This document shows positions 1-7,647 of a DNA stretch of 64,000 bases, piece after piece. Each line of letters opens with the position of its first letter. Position 1 is the stretch's first letter. The stretch is taken from NCBI GenBank assembly GCA_905221195.1, contig CAJNCF010000001.1:62001-126000 (forward strand), given 5' to 3'. This DNA is from a bacterium. Lineage in GTDB: Bacteria > Bacillota > Bacilli > Lactobacillales > Streptococcaceae. Below the pieces are notes generated by a model, which was not told the DNA's origin, did not search any database, and saw only the letters and a program-made list of their open reading frames with translations. The position numbers and the translations under genes were made by a program.

Positions 1-212
1 AAATCGTAGGTCATACCACGCTCATCTAAAAATCCACTGACAGCAATCTGCAGATGATAAGTGTGGCCGTGCAGGGATTTGCATTTTCCCTCATAGTGAA
101 AGAGGTGGTGGGCAGCGTCGAAAGTAAACTCTTTTGATACCAAGGTTCTGTGAGGATTGTAGACCAGAGACTCCCCAGTTTCCTGTTTGATTTCTTTGGG
201 TGCAAAAAACAT
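1..212 (-). CDS. queD: 6-carboxy-tetrahydropterin synthase QueD, 5' part only
   Basis: The gene is cut by the window edge; the first 70 codons are visible. The start ATG (210-212) overlaps the TAA of queC by one base. The translation includes FTFDAAHHLFHYEGKC and LHGHTYHL, the zinc-binding histidine and cysteine pattern of the QueD/6-pyruvoyl-tetrahydropterin synthase family. QueD converts dihydroneopterin triphosphate to 6-carboxy-tetrahydropterin, the second step towards preQ0 and queuosine in tRNA. It lies downstream of queC, so it probably shares its transcript and leader. Confidence 0.9.
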   Translation of the reverse strand, partial: MFFAPKEIKQETGESLVYNPHRTLVSKEFTFDAAHHLFHYEGKCKSLHGHTYHLQIAVSGFLDERGMTYD

Positions 213-865
213 TAGCTCTCTCCTTTCTGTGAGAGATAAACATCTAAACCATGTTGACGTAGGTGGCAGGCTGGGCAATCTCCACAGCCGCTTCCGATAA
301 TTCCATTGTAGCATGTCAAGGTCTTCTCGCGAACATAGTCAAAGGCACCGAGTTGGTCGGCTAATTCCCATGTTTCAGCCTTGTCCAACCACATGAGAGG
401 CGTTTGGATAACGAAATCGTAATCCATGGCAAGGTTGAGCGTCACATTAAGGGATTTGACAAAGACATCTCGACAATCAGGGTAGCCAGAGAAATCTGTC
501 TCGCAGACACCTGTCACGATATCTTTCATGCCCCGTTGCTTAGCAAGGACTGCTGCAAAGGATAGAAAGAGATGGTTTCGACCGTCAACGAAGGTATTGG
601 GCACTTCTCCCTCTTTTTGCTTAATCTCCATATCAGAGGTCAGGGCATTTTCAGTGATTTGCCCCAGCAGAGACATATCTAAGATGTGATGACGAATGCC
701 TTGTTCCTTAGCGATTTCTTGGGCAACTTGAATTTCGAGATGATGGCGTTGGCCATAGGCAAAGGTGACAGCTTCGACTGTTTCATAGTGTTTTTTGGCC
801 CAAAAGAGGCAGGTTGTGGAATCTTGACCGCCACTAAAGACGACCAAGGCTGATTGACGTTTCAT
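212..865 (-). CDS. queC: 7-cyano-7-deazaguanine synthase QueC
   Basis: QueC is an ATP-dependent enzyme that turns 7-carboxy-7-deazaguanine plus ammonia into preQ0. The 217-residue protein starts [18 protein letters not shown], with the PP-loop SGGQDS near the N-terminus. It ends with a four-cysteine zinc site ([16 protein letters not shown]). I chose the ATG at 865 because GGAAGGAG lies just upstream; an in-frame extension to 904 would read back into the leader terminator. It is first in a que operon with queD. Confidence 0.95.
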   Translation of the reverse strand: MKRQSALVVFSGGQDSTTCLFWAKKHYETVEAVTFAYGQRHHLEIQVAQEIAKEQGIRHHILDMSLLGQITENALTSDMEIKQKEGEVPNTFVDGRNHLFLSFAAVLAKQRGMKDIVTGVCETDFSGYPDCRDVFVKSLNVTLNLAMDYDFVIQTPLMWLDKAETWELADQLGAFDYVREKTLTCYNGIIGSGCGDCPACHLRQHGLDVYLSQKGES

Positions 866-901
866 AGTACTCCTTCCAAAATGGGAAATGTTCAGAGCAC
901 G

Positions 902-985
902 CAAAAAGCTCCCATGAGGGAGCTAAAAAATACCAAGTAGAGGTTTTTTTTAGCGATGGCATGTCCCAAACATCGTAATATTCTA
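902..985 (-). ncRNA. preQ1-I-like riboswitch leader with attenuator of queC
   Basis: On the minus strand, CGATG (971-975) pairs with CATCG (954-958) around a 12-base loop. An A-rich tail of eight A followed by CCTC (about 940-953) comes next. Stem, 12-base loop and A-rich tail match the compact preQ1-I aptamer layout. The loop GGG could pair with the tail CCT to form the pseudoknot. A perfect 7-bp terminator hairpin (AGCTCCC/GGGAGCT, 907-924) with a U run follows about 15 bases on. The shape and the gene context support preQ1 control; the exact conserved bases are not all present. Confidence 0.6.
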
Positions 986-990
986 CCTAC

Positions 991-1019
991 AGTCTAGCAT
1001 ATTTTTTGAAAAATGGCAA
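991..1019 (-). promoter_or_regulatory. promoter of the queC leader
   Basis: On the minus strand TTGCCA (1014-1019) is followed by 17 bases and TAGACT (991-996), preceded by TGC as an extended -10. Transcription would start near 984, just ahead of the riboswitch-like fold. Confidence 0.6.
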
Positions 1020-1027
1020 AGGACAAG

Positions 1028-1059
1028 AAAAAAGAGACCAAAGCAAGTACTTGGTCTCT
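1028..1059 (-). terminator. terminator after trxA
   Basis: On the minus strand AGAGACCAA and TTGGTCTCT pair around a loop of about 14 bases and are followed by TTTTTT. It lies just past the thioredoxin stop codon. Confidence 0.85.
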
Positions 1060-1066
1060 GGTTTGA

Positions 1067-1381
1067 TTAGCTCAATTCAGCAACGATGGCCTTGATTTGT
1101 TCTGCTGTGTGAACACCAGCAACTTGTTTCACCACTTGGCCGTCTTTTTTGAAGAGAAGAGTTGGGATAGACATGATTCCAAAAGCACGAGCTGTATTTG
1201 GATTTTCATCAACGTCCATTTTAACGATTTTCAAGACATCTTCTGAAAGTTCTTCAGACAATTTGTCCAAGATTGGACCTTGCATACGACATGGACCACA
1301 CCAAGTTGCCCAGAAGTCTACCAAGACCAAACCGTCTTTTGTTTCTTGTTCGAATGTTGCATCTGTAATTGCTTTTGCCAT
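1067..1381 (-). CDS. trxA: thioredoxin
   Basis: The 104-residue protein is a cytoplasmic disulfide reductase of the usual thioredoxin length. The active site WCGPC sits at about residues 28-32 within VDFWATWCGPCRM. The cis-proline loop SIPTLLFKKDG follows. A clear Shine-Dalgarno (AAGGAGAAATACA) precedes the ATG. It lies downstream of the small DUF gene and ends at its own terminator, so the two are probably cotranscribed. No thioredoxin reductase is visible in this window. Confidence 0.95.
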   Translation of the reverse strand: MAKAITDATFEQETKDGLVLVDFWATWCGPCRMQGPILDKLSEELSEDVLKIVKMDVDENPNTARAFGIMSIPTLLFKKDGQVVKQVAGVHTAEQIKAIVAELS

Positions 1382-1396
1382 TGTATTTCTCCTTTT

Positions 1397-1618
1397 TTAG
1401 TTATATTGGCTTAAATCTTGTTTCATGAGATAGAAGAAGACATCTCCATAAGTCCCATGGTAGTCCAAATCATGACCGTTATAAGTCAATTTTTGGACAG
1501 GGTAGTAGTCTGCGACGCCGATAAGGCAAGCTTGTTGTGAACGATCAAAATCTTCATAAGACTCGAAAGTCACAGTTCTTTCGTTCTTGCTGGCATCTAG
1601 ATAGGTAATTTCAATCAT
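1397..1618 (-). CDS. small DUF4649-like protein
   Basis: The 73-residue acidic protein starts MIEITYLDASKNERTVTF and has no signal peptide, membrane segment or recognisable catalytic motif. It resembles the streptococcal DUF4649 proteins from memory; no function is known to me. The ATG at 1618 is preceded by AAAGGAG, and a 27-residue upstream extension would cross the promoter. It lies between the MarR gene and trxA. A palindrome shared with the MarR promoter sits upstream of its own -35, so MarR control is possible. Confidence 0.75.
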   Translation of the reverse strand: MIEITYLDASKNERTVTFESYEDFDRSQQACLIGVADYYPVQKLTYNGHDLDYHGTYGDVFFYLMKQDLSQYN

Positions 1619-1649
1619 TTTAAAAACTCCTTTGTTTAATGATGACTTT

Positions 1650-1678
1650 ATTTTACTCCTTGTAAAAGAGAATGTCAA
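1650..1678 (-). promoter_or_regulatory. promoter of the small DUF gene and trxA
   Basis: On the minus strand a consensus -35 TTGACA (1673-1678), a 17-base spacer and TAAAAT (1650-1655) precede the small gene by about 30 bases. Confidence 0.8.
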
Positions 1679-1687
1679 GAAAAATGA

Positions 1688-1699
1688 TTGCGCACGCAA
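1688..1699. promoter_or_regulatory. palindrome, probable MarR operator copy 1
   Basis: TTGCGCACGCAA is an inverted repeat placed 9 bases upstream of the -35 of the small DUF gene. The same half sites recur at 2172-2183 in the MarR promoter, one base different in the centre. Confidence 0.55.
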
Positions 1700-1717
1700 C
1701 TTTTTTCTAAAATCATC

Positions 1718-2098
1718 TTAAATCAAGAAATCCAAACCTGTTTCCAAGCTTTCTTCGATAGCCTTTTGTAGTGAGGCCAGTGTCTTTTGCCCATCACCTG
1801 TCAGGCAGATAAAGCTAGAACGCCTATCTTGATCGCAACACCTGCGGCTGAGTAGACCGCAATTTTTAGCTTCCAAGCGAGCCACCATTCGAGAAACAGC
1901 ACTCGGGCTCAGATGAAGTTTATCTGGTAGGTCAATCTGGCGTAGAGATTTTTCTTGAGCCAAGTCCAGATAGTAGAGCAGGTAAAACTCTTTCAAGGTC
2001 AGACTTTGGTCACTCTGCTGGGCAATGGTTTCTTCCAAGAGACTTTCAATTTCTTTCTGACGACGATTGAAGTCAAACCATTTTTCCAAATAGGTCAT
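1718..2098 (-). CDS. MarR-family transcriptional regulator
   Basis: The 126-residue protein has a winged helix-turn-helix: recognition region LSPSAVSRMVARLEAKN at about residues 65-81, then a wing containing SRRCCDQDRRS. The wing has two adjacent cysteines, which could be redox-sensing, but that is speculation. The length is slightly below typical MarR proteins (about 140). The ATG at 2098 follows AAAGGAGATACT. The matching palindrome at its own transcription start suggests autoregulation; a second copy near the DUF-trxA promoter suggests a small local regulon. Confidence 0.88.
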   Translation of the reverse strand: MTYLEKWFDFNRRQKEIESLLEETIAQQSDQSLTLKEFYLLYYLDLAQEKSLRQIDLPDKLHLSPSAVSRMVARLEAKNCGLLSRRCCDQDRRSSFICLTGDGQKTLASLQKAIEESLETGLDFLI

Positions 2099-2171
2099 AG
2101 TATCTCCTTTCTTTTTAGAATCGTAAATAGAAGAAAGTCCATTCACGGACAATCTCTGCATCACAAGATGA

Positions 2172-2183
2172 TTGCGCATGCAA
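2172..2183. promoter_or_regulatory. palindrome, probable MarR operator copy 2
   Basis: TTGCGCATGCAA (extended to ATTGC-GCAT-GCAAT) lies immediately downstream of the -10 of the MarR gene, covering the expected start of transcription. That position suits repression. It matches the palindrome at 1688-1699. Confidence 0.6.
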
Positions 2184-2185
2184 TA

Positions 2186-2214
2186 ATTATACTACTTTTC
2201 AAGAAAGCTGGCAA
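2186..2214 (-). promoter_or_regulatory. promoter of the MarR gene
   Basis: On the minus strand TTGCCA (2209-2214), a 17-base spacer and TATAAT (2186-2191). Confidence 0.75.
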
Positions 2215-2320
2215 GAAGGACGCTGAAATCTTTTTATCCTAAATTACGCCTGTTTTTACAAATCTTCAATTGCCTGTATCCCCTTTCTTCTCAAACTTTC
2301 ATCAACTCTTGTGCATTTCC

Positions 2321-2348
2321 TTGAAATTTTCTGAAAAAAGAGTAAACT
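2321..2348 (+). promoter_or_regulatory. promoter of lrgAB
   Basis: TTGAAA (2321-2326), a 16-base spacer and TAAACT (2343-2348) precede lrgA by 33 bases. Confidence 0.5.
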
Positions 2349-2381
2349 GGTATGCAAGAAGTCTATTTCGTGGAGTTTAGG

Positions 2382-2756
2382 ATGAAATTATATGTTCAAT
2401 TAATGATTCTTTTTGTGATTTCTCTAATCGGAGAGGGAATCTCTAGTTTCTTTCATCTGCCTATCCCAGGCAGTATTATCGGTTTGATTATTCTCTTTCT
2501 AGCCCTACAATTCAAGTGGCTGAGAACCAGGCATGTCAACATGGTCGGGAATTTCTTGCTGGCCAATATGACCATTCTCTTTTTGCCGCCAGCAGTGGGA
2601 ATTATGGAAAAGTTTGATGTGATTGCTCCCTACCTTTTGCCCATTGTTTTGATTGTCTTTTTTGCAGCTGTTATCAATATTATCCTTATTGCCTTGGTGG
2701 TTCAGTTCATCAAGAGACAATTTGAAGGAGATTATGGGAAAGGAGATGCCAAATGA
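2382..2756 (+). CDS. lrgA: CidA/LrgA-family holin-like protein
   Basis: The 124-residue membrane protein has about four hydrophobic segments and the family signature LPIPGSIIGLIILFLAL near residue 25. LrgA/CidA proteins are small holin-like membrane proteins that modulate murein hydrolase activity and, in some species, export of metabolites. I prefer the ATG at 2382 (MKLYVQ), the usual family start, over an upstream ATG at 2352, although the Shine-Dalgarno is weak. The 3' end overlaps lrgB by four bases (ATGA), which implies translational coupling. Confidence 0.9.
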   Translation: MKLYVQLMILFVISLIGEGISSFFHLPIPGSIIGLIILFLALQFKWLRTRHVNMVGNFLLANMTILFLPPAVGIMEKFDVIAPYLLPIVLIVFFAAVINIILIALVVQFIKRQFEGDYGKGDAK

Positions 2757-3448
2757 GTGAATTTGTTTCCAATCCCCTGTTTGGGCTTGCCCTGTCTATC
2801 CTAGCCTATCTAGTGGGAATGCTGATTTACAGACGTTTTCCCCATCCATTGACAACACCCTTGCTTTTGTCAGCTGTTTTCATTATCATCATTCTAAAGG
2901 CGACGGGTATTTCTTACCAAGATTACTACCAAGGTGGGGTGTATTTGAATAACTTGATTGTCCCATCTACCGTGGCTCTAGGGATTCCGCTTTATAAGAG
3001 TTTTCACCTGATGAAGCACCATGCTCGCAGTATTCTCTTTGGTAGTCTGCTAGCGGTAGTGGTCAATACCTCTTTCACAGCCCTTGTAGCTAAAATCTTT
3101 GGCATGGACTTTTTCCTAGCCATTTCTCTCTTTCCTAAGTCAGTGACAACCGCCATGGCAGTGGGGATCACAGAAAAATTGCAAGGTTTGACGACTGTGA
3201 CTTTGGTTGTCGTAGTGGCGACTGGGATTTTAACCAGTGTGATCGGACCAACCCTTTTGAAGTGGTTGAAAATTGACGATCCAGTAGCAGTCGGCCTTTC
3301 CCTTGGAGGAACAGGGCATGCAGTCGGAACAGGAACAGCCTTTCGATACGGCTCTGTAGCAGGAGCCATGGGTGGCTTGGCTATCGGTGTCACTGGTATT
3401 CTCTATGTCTTTGTCAGCCCTATAGTAGCCAGTTTGATATTGAGTTAA
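2753..3448 (+). CDS. lrgB: LrgB-family membrane protein
   Basis: The 231-residue polytopic protein is typical of LrgB/CidB/YohK length. It contains the conserved run FPKSVTTAMAVGITEKL and the glycine-rich SLGGTGHAVGTGTAFR. It is the partner of LrgA. The start overlaps the lrgA stop. The pair ends at a strong terminator, so this is a two-gene operon. No LytSR two-component system is adjacent; the nearest regulator is the divergent MarR gene. Confidence 0.92.
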   Translation: MSEFVSNPLFGLALSILAYLVGMLIYRRFPHPLTTPLLLSAVFIIIILKATGISYQDYYQGGVYLNNLIVPSTVALGIPLYKSFHLMKHHARSILFGSLLAVVVNTSFTALVAKIFGMDFFLAISLFPKSVTTAMAVGITEKLQGLTTVTLVVVVATGILTSVIGPTLLKWLKIDDPVAVGLSLGGTGHAVGTGTAFRYGSVAGAMGGLAIGVTGILYVFVSPIVASLILS

Positions 3449-3480
3449 AAAGCAAGGAATTTTGGTTCCTTGCTTTTTAA
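3449..3480. terminator. bidirectional terminator between lrgB and the ABC gene
   Basis: AAAAAGCAAGGAA and TTCCTTGCTTTTT pair around TTTTGG. A and T runs flank both sides, so it can serve both converging genes. Confidence 0.85.
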
Positions 3481-3499
3481 AATCATATGTTATAGACTA

Positions 3500-5047
3500 T
3501 TAATTTTCTTTGCTTAGGTGAATGACTTGGTCGTAGTGTTTTAAGTCTTCTTCTGTGTAGTGGTGAATGACTTCAATGACTGTTTTAGGTAGGGAGAAGA
3601 GCAAGTCGCTGATCTTTCTGCTATTTTCCGAGTCAAGATTGGCCTTAATCTCATCTGCTAAGATGAGTTGGCTATCATGGTAGAGGGCGCGGGCGATTTC
3701 GAGGCGTTGTTTCTCGCCACCAGATAGACTGTCATTGCTGAGGGGTCGATTTTTTAAATGTTCTAATCCTGTTTTTTTGAGGATATGGGTTAAAGTCTCT
3801 TGTTTTTTATCCAGTCCTAGAAGAATATTGTCGTCCAGAGATAGCGTGTCAAAGTAATGGCTATCTTGGAGGATATAGGAGCTAACACTCGTGATTTCCT
3901 GACGTGACAGGTTTTGACCAGCAAAGATAATCTGTCCATTTGTCGGTGTCTCTTCTCCATGAATGATATTGAGCAGTGTCGTCTTACCAGAGCCACTTTC
4001 CCCGATAATGGCAATTTTTTCTCCTTGATTGATGTGCATGGAAATCGGAGACAGGAGAATATTCCCCTCTTTTTCAAGGGAGATGGTGTCAAGTTGGATA
4101 GGGAAAATATTTTCTATGCTTCTAGGCGAGATGGAGACAGACTGACCCAAAAGTTTTTGGTATTTATTGAGAAGAGTTCGAGTCGCTTTTCGAGTGTTGG
4201 TAAAGTAGGCCAACTCTTGGAATTGATAGCCGATATTATGGGAAACTAGATAGATGGCCACAAAACTCGCCGCATCTAAATAATTATAGTAGGTCATAAA
4301 GCCACCGATGACAATAGGTGTGACGGAGCAAAAGGCATCGATGCTATTGATAAAAAGACTGTTTAAAGTTCGTTGCTTTTCATAGTTGATTTCGGTACCC
4401 AGACTGGTTTGTAATTGCTTTTGGTAGCGAGCAAAAAAGAAGTCTTGCCCCTGATAATGGCGAATTTGTTGGCTACCACCAATAAAATTTGTCAAGCTTG
4501 CTAAGTAGCTCTGGTTACTAGTTGACCGCTTTTCAGAAAGTGCGTCCAAACGCTTGGATCCGATAGCACTGCAGAGGACAGGAAAGGAGTAGAAGAGGAT
4601 GAAAATCAAGCCCAGATAAAAGTTGGTCCATAGGGCATAGAGAATGGACACCGTGGTGAAACCAAGAGAAGAAATAATGATAACCGTTGGCTCAATATAG
4701 CTTTCTTCTACTTGCTTGACGTCGTTTTCTAGGTCGGATAAAATATCCTTTTCATCGATCTCATAACTGTTTAAAAATCGCTTGAAAATAGCACTCTTGA
4801 TTCCATATTTGAAATCAGTAATCAAACGAGAGTAGTAATAGCGTTTCCCAGCCAAACCTAGTAAGAGGATGAGATTACCAAGGATTCCTAAAATCAAAAC
4901 TTTCCAAAGAAGGCCTAGTTCTTGATTGGTAAAACTGGCAACAATATTCTGAACAAGGGCTGGTGTGATAATTGCTTCCAGCCAAGTAATGGCAATAGAA
5001 AAGGAGTAAAGTACGAGGTGCTTCTTGGTAACAAATCTTTTCAGCAT
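3500..5047 (-). CDS. ABC exporter, fused membrane and ATPase domains, atypical Walker B region
   Basis: The 515-residue half-transporter has a membrane domain over about residues 1-300 and an ATPase domain after about residue 315. The Walker A (GESGSGKTT) and signature (LSGGEKQ) are intact. The Walker B aspartate and glutamate are present in LILADE, but the next residues read IKANLD instead of the usual PTSALD. The protein is shorter than most type I exporters (about 580), mainly in loops. No peptidase domain is present. It stands alone, with AAGGAGG ten bases before the ATG and a TATAAT about 40 bases upstream. The substrate is unknown. Confidence 0.85.
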   Translation of the reverse strand: MLKRFVTKKHLVLYSFSIAITWLEAIITPALVQNIVASFTNQELGLLWKVLILGILGNLILLLGLAGKRYYYSRLITDFKYGIKSAIFKRFLNSYEIDEKDILSDLENDVKQVEESYIEPTVIIISSLGFTTVSILYALWTNFYLGLIFILFYSFPVLCSAIGSKRLDALSEKRSTSNQSYLASLTNFIGGSQQIRHYQGQDFFFARYQKQLQTSLGTEINYEKQRTLNSLFINSIDAFCSVTPIVIGGFMTYYNYLDAASFVAIYLVSHNIGYQFQELAYFTNTRKATRTLLNKYQKLLGQSVSISPRSIENIFPIQLDTISLEKEGNILLSPISMHINQGEKIAIIGESGSGKTTLLNIIHGEETPTNGQIIFAGQNLSRQEITSVSSYILQDSHYFDTLSLDDNILLGLDKKQETLTHILKKTGLEHLKNRPLSNDSLSGGEKQRLEIARALYHDSQLILADEIKANLDSENSRKISDLLFSLPKTVIEVIHHYTEEDLKHYDQVIHLSKEN

Positions 5048-5146
5048 AAAGAGTTGACCTCCTTATCGATATGCATGTAATTAGTTTTAAAGTCATTATA
5101 CTCCTTTTTATTAAATACTTCATATAAAAATGTAAATCCTGAGGTC

Positions 5147-5177
5147 GAAAAAAGCCTAGCGAGTTATTGTCGCTAGA
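5147..5177 (-). terminator. terminator after the GntR-ABC operon
   Basis: On the minus strand CTAGCGA and TCGCTAG pair around seven bases, followed by GC and a T run. Confidence 0.8.
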
Positions 5178-5185
5178 CTTTAAAA

Positions 5186-5953
5186 CTATTGCAAATTAAC
5201 CTTGTTTCTCAAGATGTAGTAGGTTCCGAGATAAAAGATAGCTATGAAAATGAGTTCCTCGATAATGGATGTACTTGCTCCCATATAGAAATTCTCATTG
5301 AGTCCTACAAGTGAATTGACATAGAAGTTAGTACTGGTATTGAAGAAAACTCCAATAAATCCTATGACGATTTGGATACCAATGTAGGCTGCAACAGCAA
5401 GTGCGGTACGGTATTCATTGAACAGTTGTCCAATGGAAATGGCTAAGTAAATGCAGAGGATTCCAGAAATAGTATTTAGTAGGAAGGATAACCCCACAAG
5501 AGAGAGTTGAGGAAGGTATGTTCCTACAAGTGGGAACCAGTCATAATGTGACATCCAATCTGGAACCGTTATAGTCACAATAAGAAAAGCACTTAGAGCC
5601 AGTACAGCCGAGCTAAGTATAGACCAGATGAAGGCTCCGACTAATTTAGCTGTGATGATATAGTGCTCAGAAACTGGCAAGGTCAAAGTCAGATAGCCTT
5701 GGCGGTCATAGACACTACCTTTGAAGCGTTTGATAATCAAGAAAATGGTTGAAATCCAAAGTGTAATTATCAAGCCGCCAAAGACGAGAGCCAGAAAGAT
5801 AAATAGGAAAGGTTGGCTATCTTTGAAAGATACATAAGAATAGTAGTGTCCTTGAATTCCTAGGGGGATGGAAAGGACTAGAACAGCAGCGTAGAGGGCT
5901 AAATACCACTTGTTAACATTTTTAAATTCGTAGCGAACTAAATTCCAAAACAT
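5186..5953 (-). CDS. ABC-2 type transporter permease
   Basis: The 255-residue protein has about six hydrophobic segments and begins MFWNLVRYEFKNVNKWY, typical of ABC-2 permeases of the YtrC/BcrB kind. It is the last gene of a GntR, ATPase, permease operon and would form the channel used by the ATPase encoded upstream. The substrate is not indicated; related operons respond to cell-envelope stress or antimicrobial peptides, which is family knowledge and not seen here. Confidence 0.85.
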   Translation of the reverse strand: MFWNLVRYEFKNVNKWYLALYAAVLVLSIPLGIQGHYYSYVSFKDSQPFLFIFLALVFGGLIITLWISTIFLIIKRFKGSVYDRQGYLTLTLPVSEHYIITAKLVGAFIWSILSSAVLALSAFLIVTITVPDWMSHYDWFPLVGTYLPQLSLVGLSFLLNTISGILCIYLAISIGQLFNEYRTALAVAAYIGIQIVIGFIGVFFNTSTNFYVNSLVGLNENFYMGASTSIIEELIFIAIFYLGTYYILRNKVNLQ

Positions 5954-5968
5954 AATAATCTCCTTTGC

Positions 5969-6664
5969 TTAGGCCTTAAATTCCTGACGGAAGAGTTGGT
6001 CAATGGATTCACCTGACTCATAGCGAATATCATCTACATTTCCTTGACGGACGACTTTTCCATCCTTAAGGAAGACAATTTCATCCAAGATTGGCTCGAT
6101 ATCAGAAATCAAGTGGGTAGAAATCAAAACGGTAGAAGTTGGGGAGTAGTTGTTGATAATGGTATTGAGGATATATTCACGGGCTGCTGGATCCACCCCA
6201 CCAATGGGTTCGTCTAGAACGTAGAGGCGGGCATCACGGCTCATAACCAAAATCAGTTGTACTTTTTCTTTGTTTCCTTTCGATAGTTTCTTGAGACGAC
6301 TGTTTTCATCAATTCCAAGGTCAGCAAGTAGATGATGGGCGCGTTCAAGATTGAAATCTTTATAGAAGGTCTTGAAGTAGGTTAGGGCTTCTTTGACCTT
6401 CATTTGTTCATTGAGATAGGTCGTATCTGGTAAGTAAGCTACGATAGCCTTGGTTGCTGGGCTTGGGTCCATGTCGTTGATAAGGACGCGTCCTTGGTCT
6501 GGTTGTAAGAGGCCATTGATTAGTTTAATCAGGGTTGTTTTTCCTGAGCCGTTTGGCCCAAGGAGACCAACAATTTTTCCAGCTGGGATGTCAAGAGAAA
6601 CATTTTCAAGGGCTGGGGTTGCTCCATAAGATTTGGATACATTTTCAAATGCTAGTAATGACAT
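5969..6664 (-). CDS. ABC transporter ATP-binding protein
   Basis: The 231-residue ATPase has Walker A GPNGSGKTT, Walker B VLDEP and the H-loop STHL. The signature is LSKGNKEKVQL in place of LSGGQ, as is usual in the YtrB-like group. The ATG at 6664 starts MSLLAFENVSKSYG; a longer frame would overlap the regulator gene. The start lies four bases after the GntR stop, so the three genes are one operon. Confidence 0.9.
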   Translation of the reverse strand: MSLLAFENVSKSYGATPALENVSLDIPAGKIVGLLGPNGSGKTTLIKLINGLLQPDQGRVLINDMDPSPATKAIVAYLPDTTYLNEQMKVKEALTYFKTFYKDFNLERAHHLLADLGIDENSRLKKLSKGNKEKVQLILVMSRDARLYVLDEPIGGVDPAAREYILNTIINNYSPTSTVLISTHLISDIEPILDEIVFLKDGKVVRQGNVDDIRYESGESIDQLFRQEFKA

Positions 6665-6668
6665 AGGC

Positions 6669-7034
6669 TTAAACTCCTTTAATATAATCACTGACTACGC
6701 CTGGTAGTTCTTCTTTTTCATAGCCAAAATGGGTCATGGAGGAAACGAAGTGTTCCAATTCTTCTTCTGATAATTGTTTGCGCGATTGGGCGATCAGCTC
6801 CTTATCCTCGGTCACAAATCGTCCAGTTGTTCGCTTGCTGTAGACAAATCCTTCTCGTTCAAGGTCTGACAGGGCTCTTTGGATGGTGTTGGGATTGACA
6901 CCAGCCTCGCTCGCAAGCTCCCTCACGGTTGGAAGTTGTTGATTGGGTTCCAGTGTATGGGAAACAATCTGAAGCTTGATTTTCTCCATAATCTGTAAAT
7001 AAATGGGTTTTTTGTTGTCAAATGTCCAGGACAT
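6669..7034 (-). CDS. GntR-family (YtrA-like) repressor
   Basis: The 121-residue protein has an N-terminal winged helix: LPTVRELASEAGVNPNTIQRAL at about residues 35-56, then the wing EREGFVYSKRTTGRFV. The short C-terminal tail fits the YtrA subfamily, which lacks a large ligand domain. It heads an ABC operon, so it most likely represses its own operon. A consensus promoter precedes it; an AT-rich stretch between promoter and gene could hold the operator, but I see no clean palindrome. Confidence 0.88.
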   Translation of the reverse strand: MSWTFDNKKPIYLQIMEKIKLQIVSHTLEPNQQLPTVRELASEAGVNPNTIQRALSDLEREGFVYSKRTTGRFVTEDKELIAQSRKQLSEEELEHFVSSMTHFGYEKEELPGVVSDYIKGV

Positions 7035-7071
7035 CTTGGTCTCCTTTCTCCTATCCTCTTGTCTTAATTAA

Positions 7072-7100
7072 ATAATACAACAAAACAAAAAACTTGTCAA
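7072..7100 (-). promoter_or_regulatory. promoter of the GntR-ABC operon
   Basis: On the minus strand TTGACA (7095-7100), a 17-base spacer and TATTAT (7072-7077). Confidence 0.85.
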
Positions 7101-7118
7101 GCAAAAAGAAGAATTGTT

Positions 7119-7146
7119 TTGGGAATCGCTTAAAAAATGGTATAAT
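7119..7146 (+). promoter_or_regulatory. promoter of nrdR-dnaB-dnaI
   Basis: TTGGGA (7119-7124), a 16-base spacer and TATAAT (7141-7146) lie about 28 bases before nrdR. It is back to back with the GntR promoter. Confidence 0.6.
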
Positions 7147-7173
7147 GAAAAGAAAACGATAAGGAGGGAAAGG

Positions 7174-7647
7174 ATGCGTTGTCCAAAATGTGGGGCTACC
7201 AAGTCAAGTGTTATTGATAGTCGCCAAGCAGAAGAAGGGAACACTATTCGTAGAAGACGTGAGTGCGATGAATGCCAACACCGTTTTACAACCTACGAAC
7301 GAGTAGAGGAAAGAACCTTAGTTGTTGTTAAAAAAGATGGCACACGGGAACAATTCTCCAGAGATAAAATCTTTAATGGGATTATCCGCTCAGCCCAGAA
7401 ACGTCCTGTGTCAAGTGATGAAATCAACATGGTAGTCAATCGTATCGAACAGAAACTCCGTGGTCGAAATGAAAATGAAATTCAAAGTGAGGACATTGGT
7501 TCACTCGTCATGGAGGAGTTGGCTGAGTTGGATGAGATTACCTATGTGCGTTTTGCCAGTGTCTATCGTAGTTTTAAGGATGTCAGTGAGTTAGAGAGCC
7601 TGCTCCAACAAATCACCCAGTCCTCTAAAAAGAAAAAGGAAAGATAA
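7174..7647 (+). CDS. nrdR: transcriptional repressor NrdR
   Basis: The 157-residue protein represses ribonucleotide reductase genes. It has an N-terminal zinc ribbon (MRCPKCG ... CDECQHRF) followed by an ATP-cone domain ([17 protein letters not shown]). The ATG at 7174 follows AAGGAGGGAAAGG; the in-frame upstream ATG would have no ribosome site and would extend through the promoter. The stop codon abuts dnaB with no gap. Confidence 0.96.

Noticed and set aside
902-985. preQ1-II riboswitch
   Set aside because: The leader lacks the larger pseudoknot layout of class II; the short stem, 12-base loop and A-rich tail fit class I better.
3004-3393. Minus-strand frame of 129 codons opposite lrgB
   Set aside because: It lies wholly opposite a well-supported membrane protein gene, has no ribosome site, and its composition reflects the antisense of lrgB codons.
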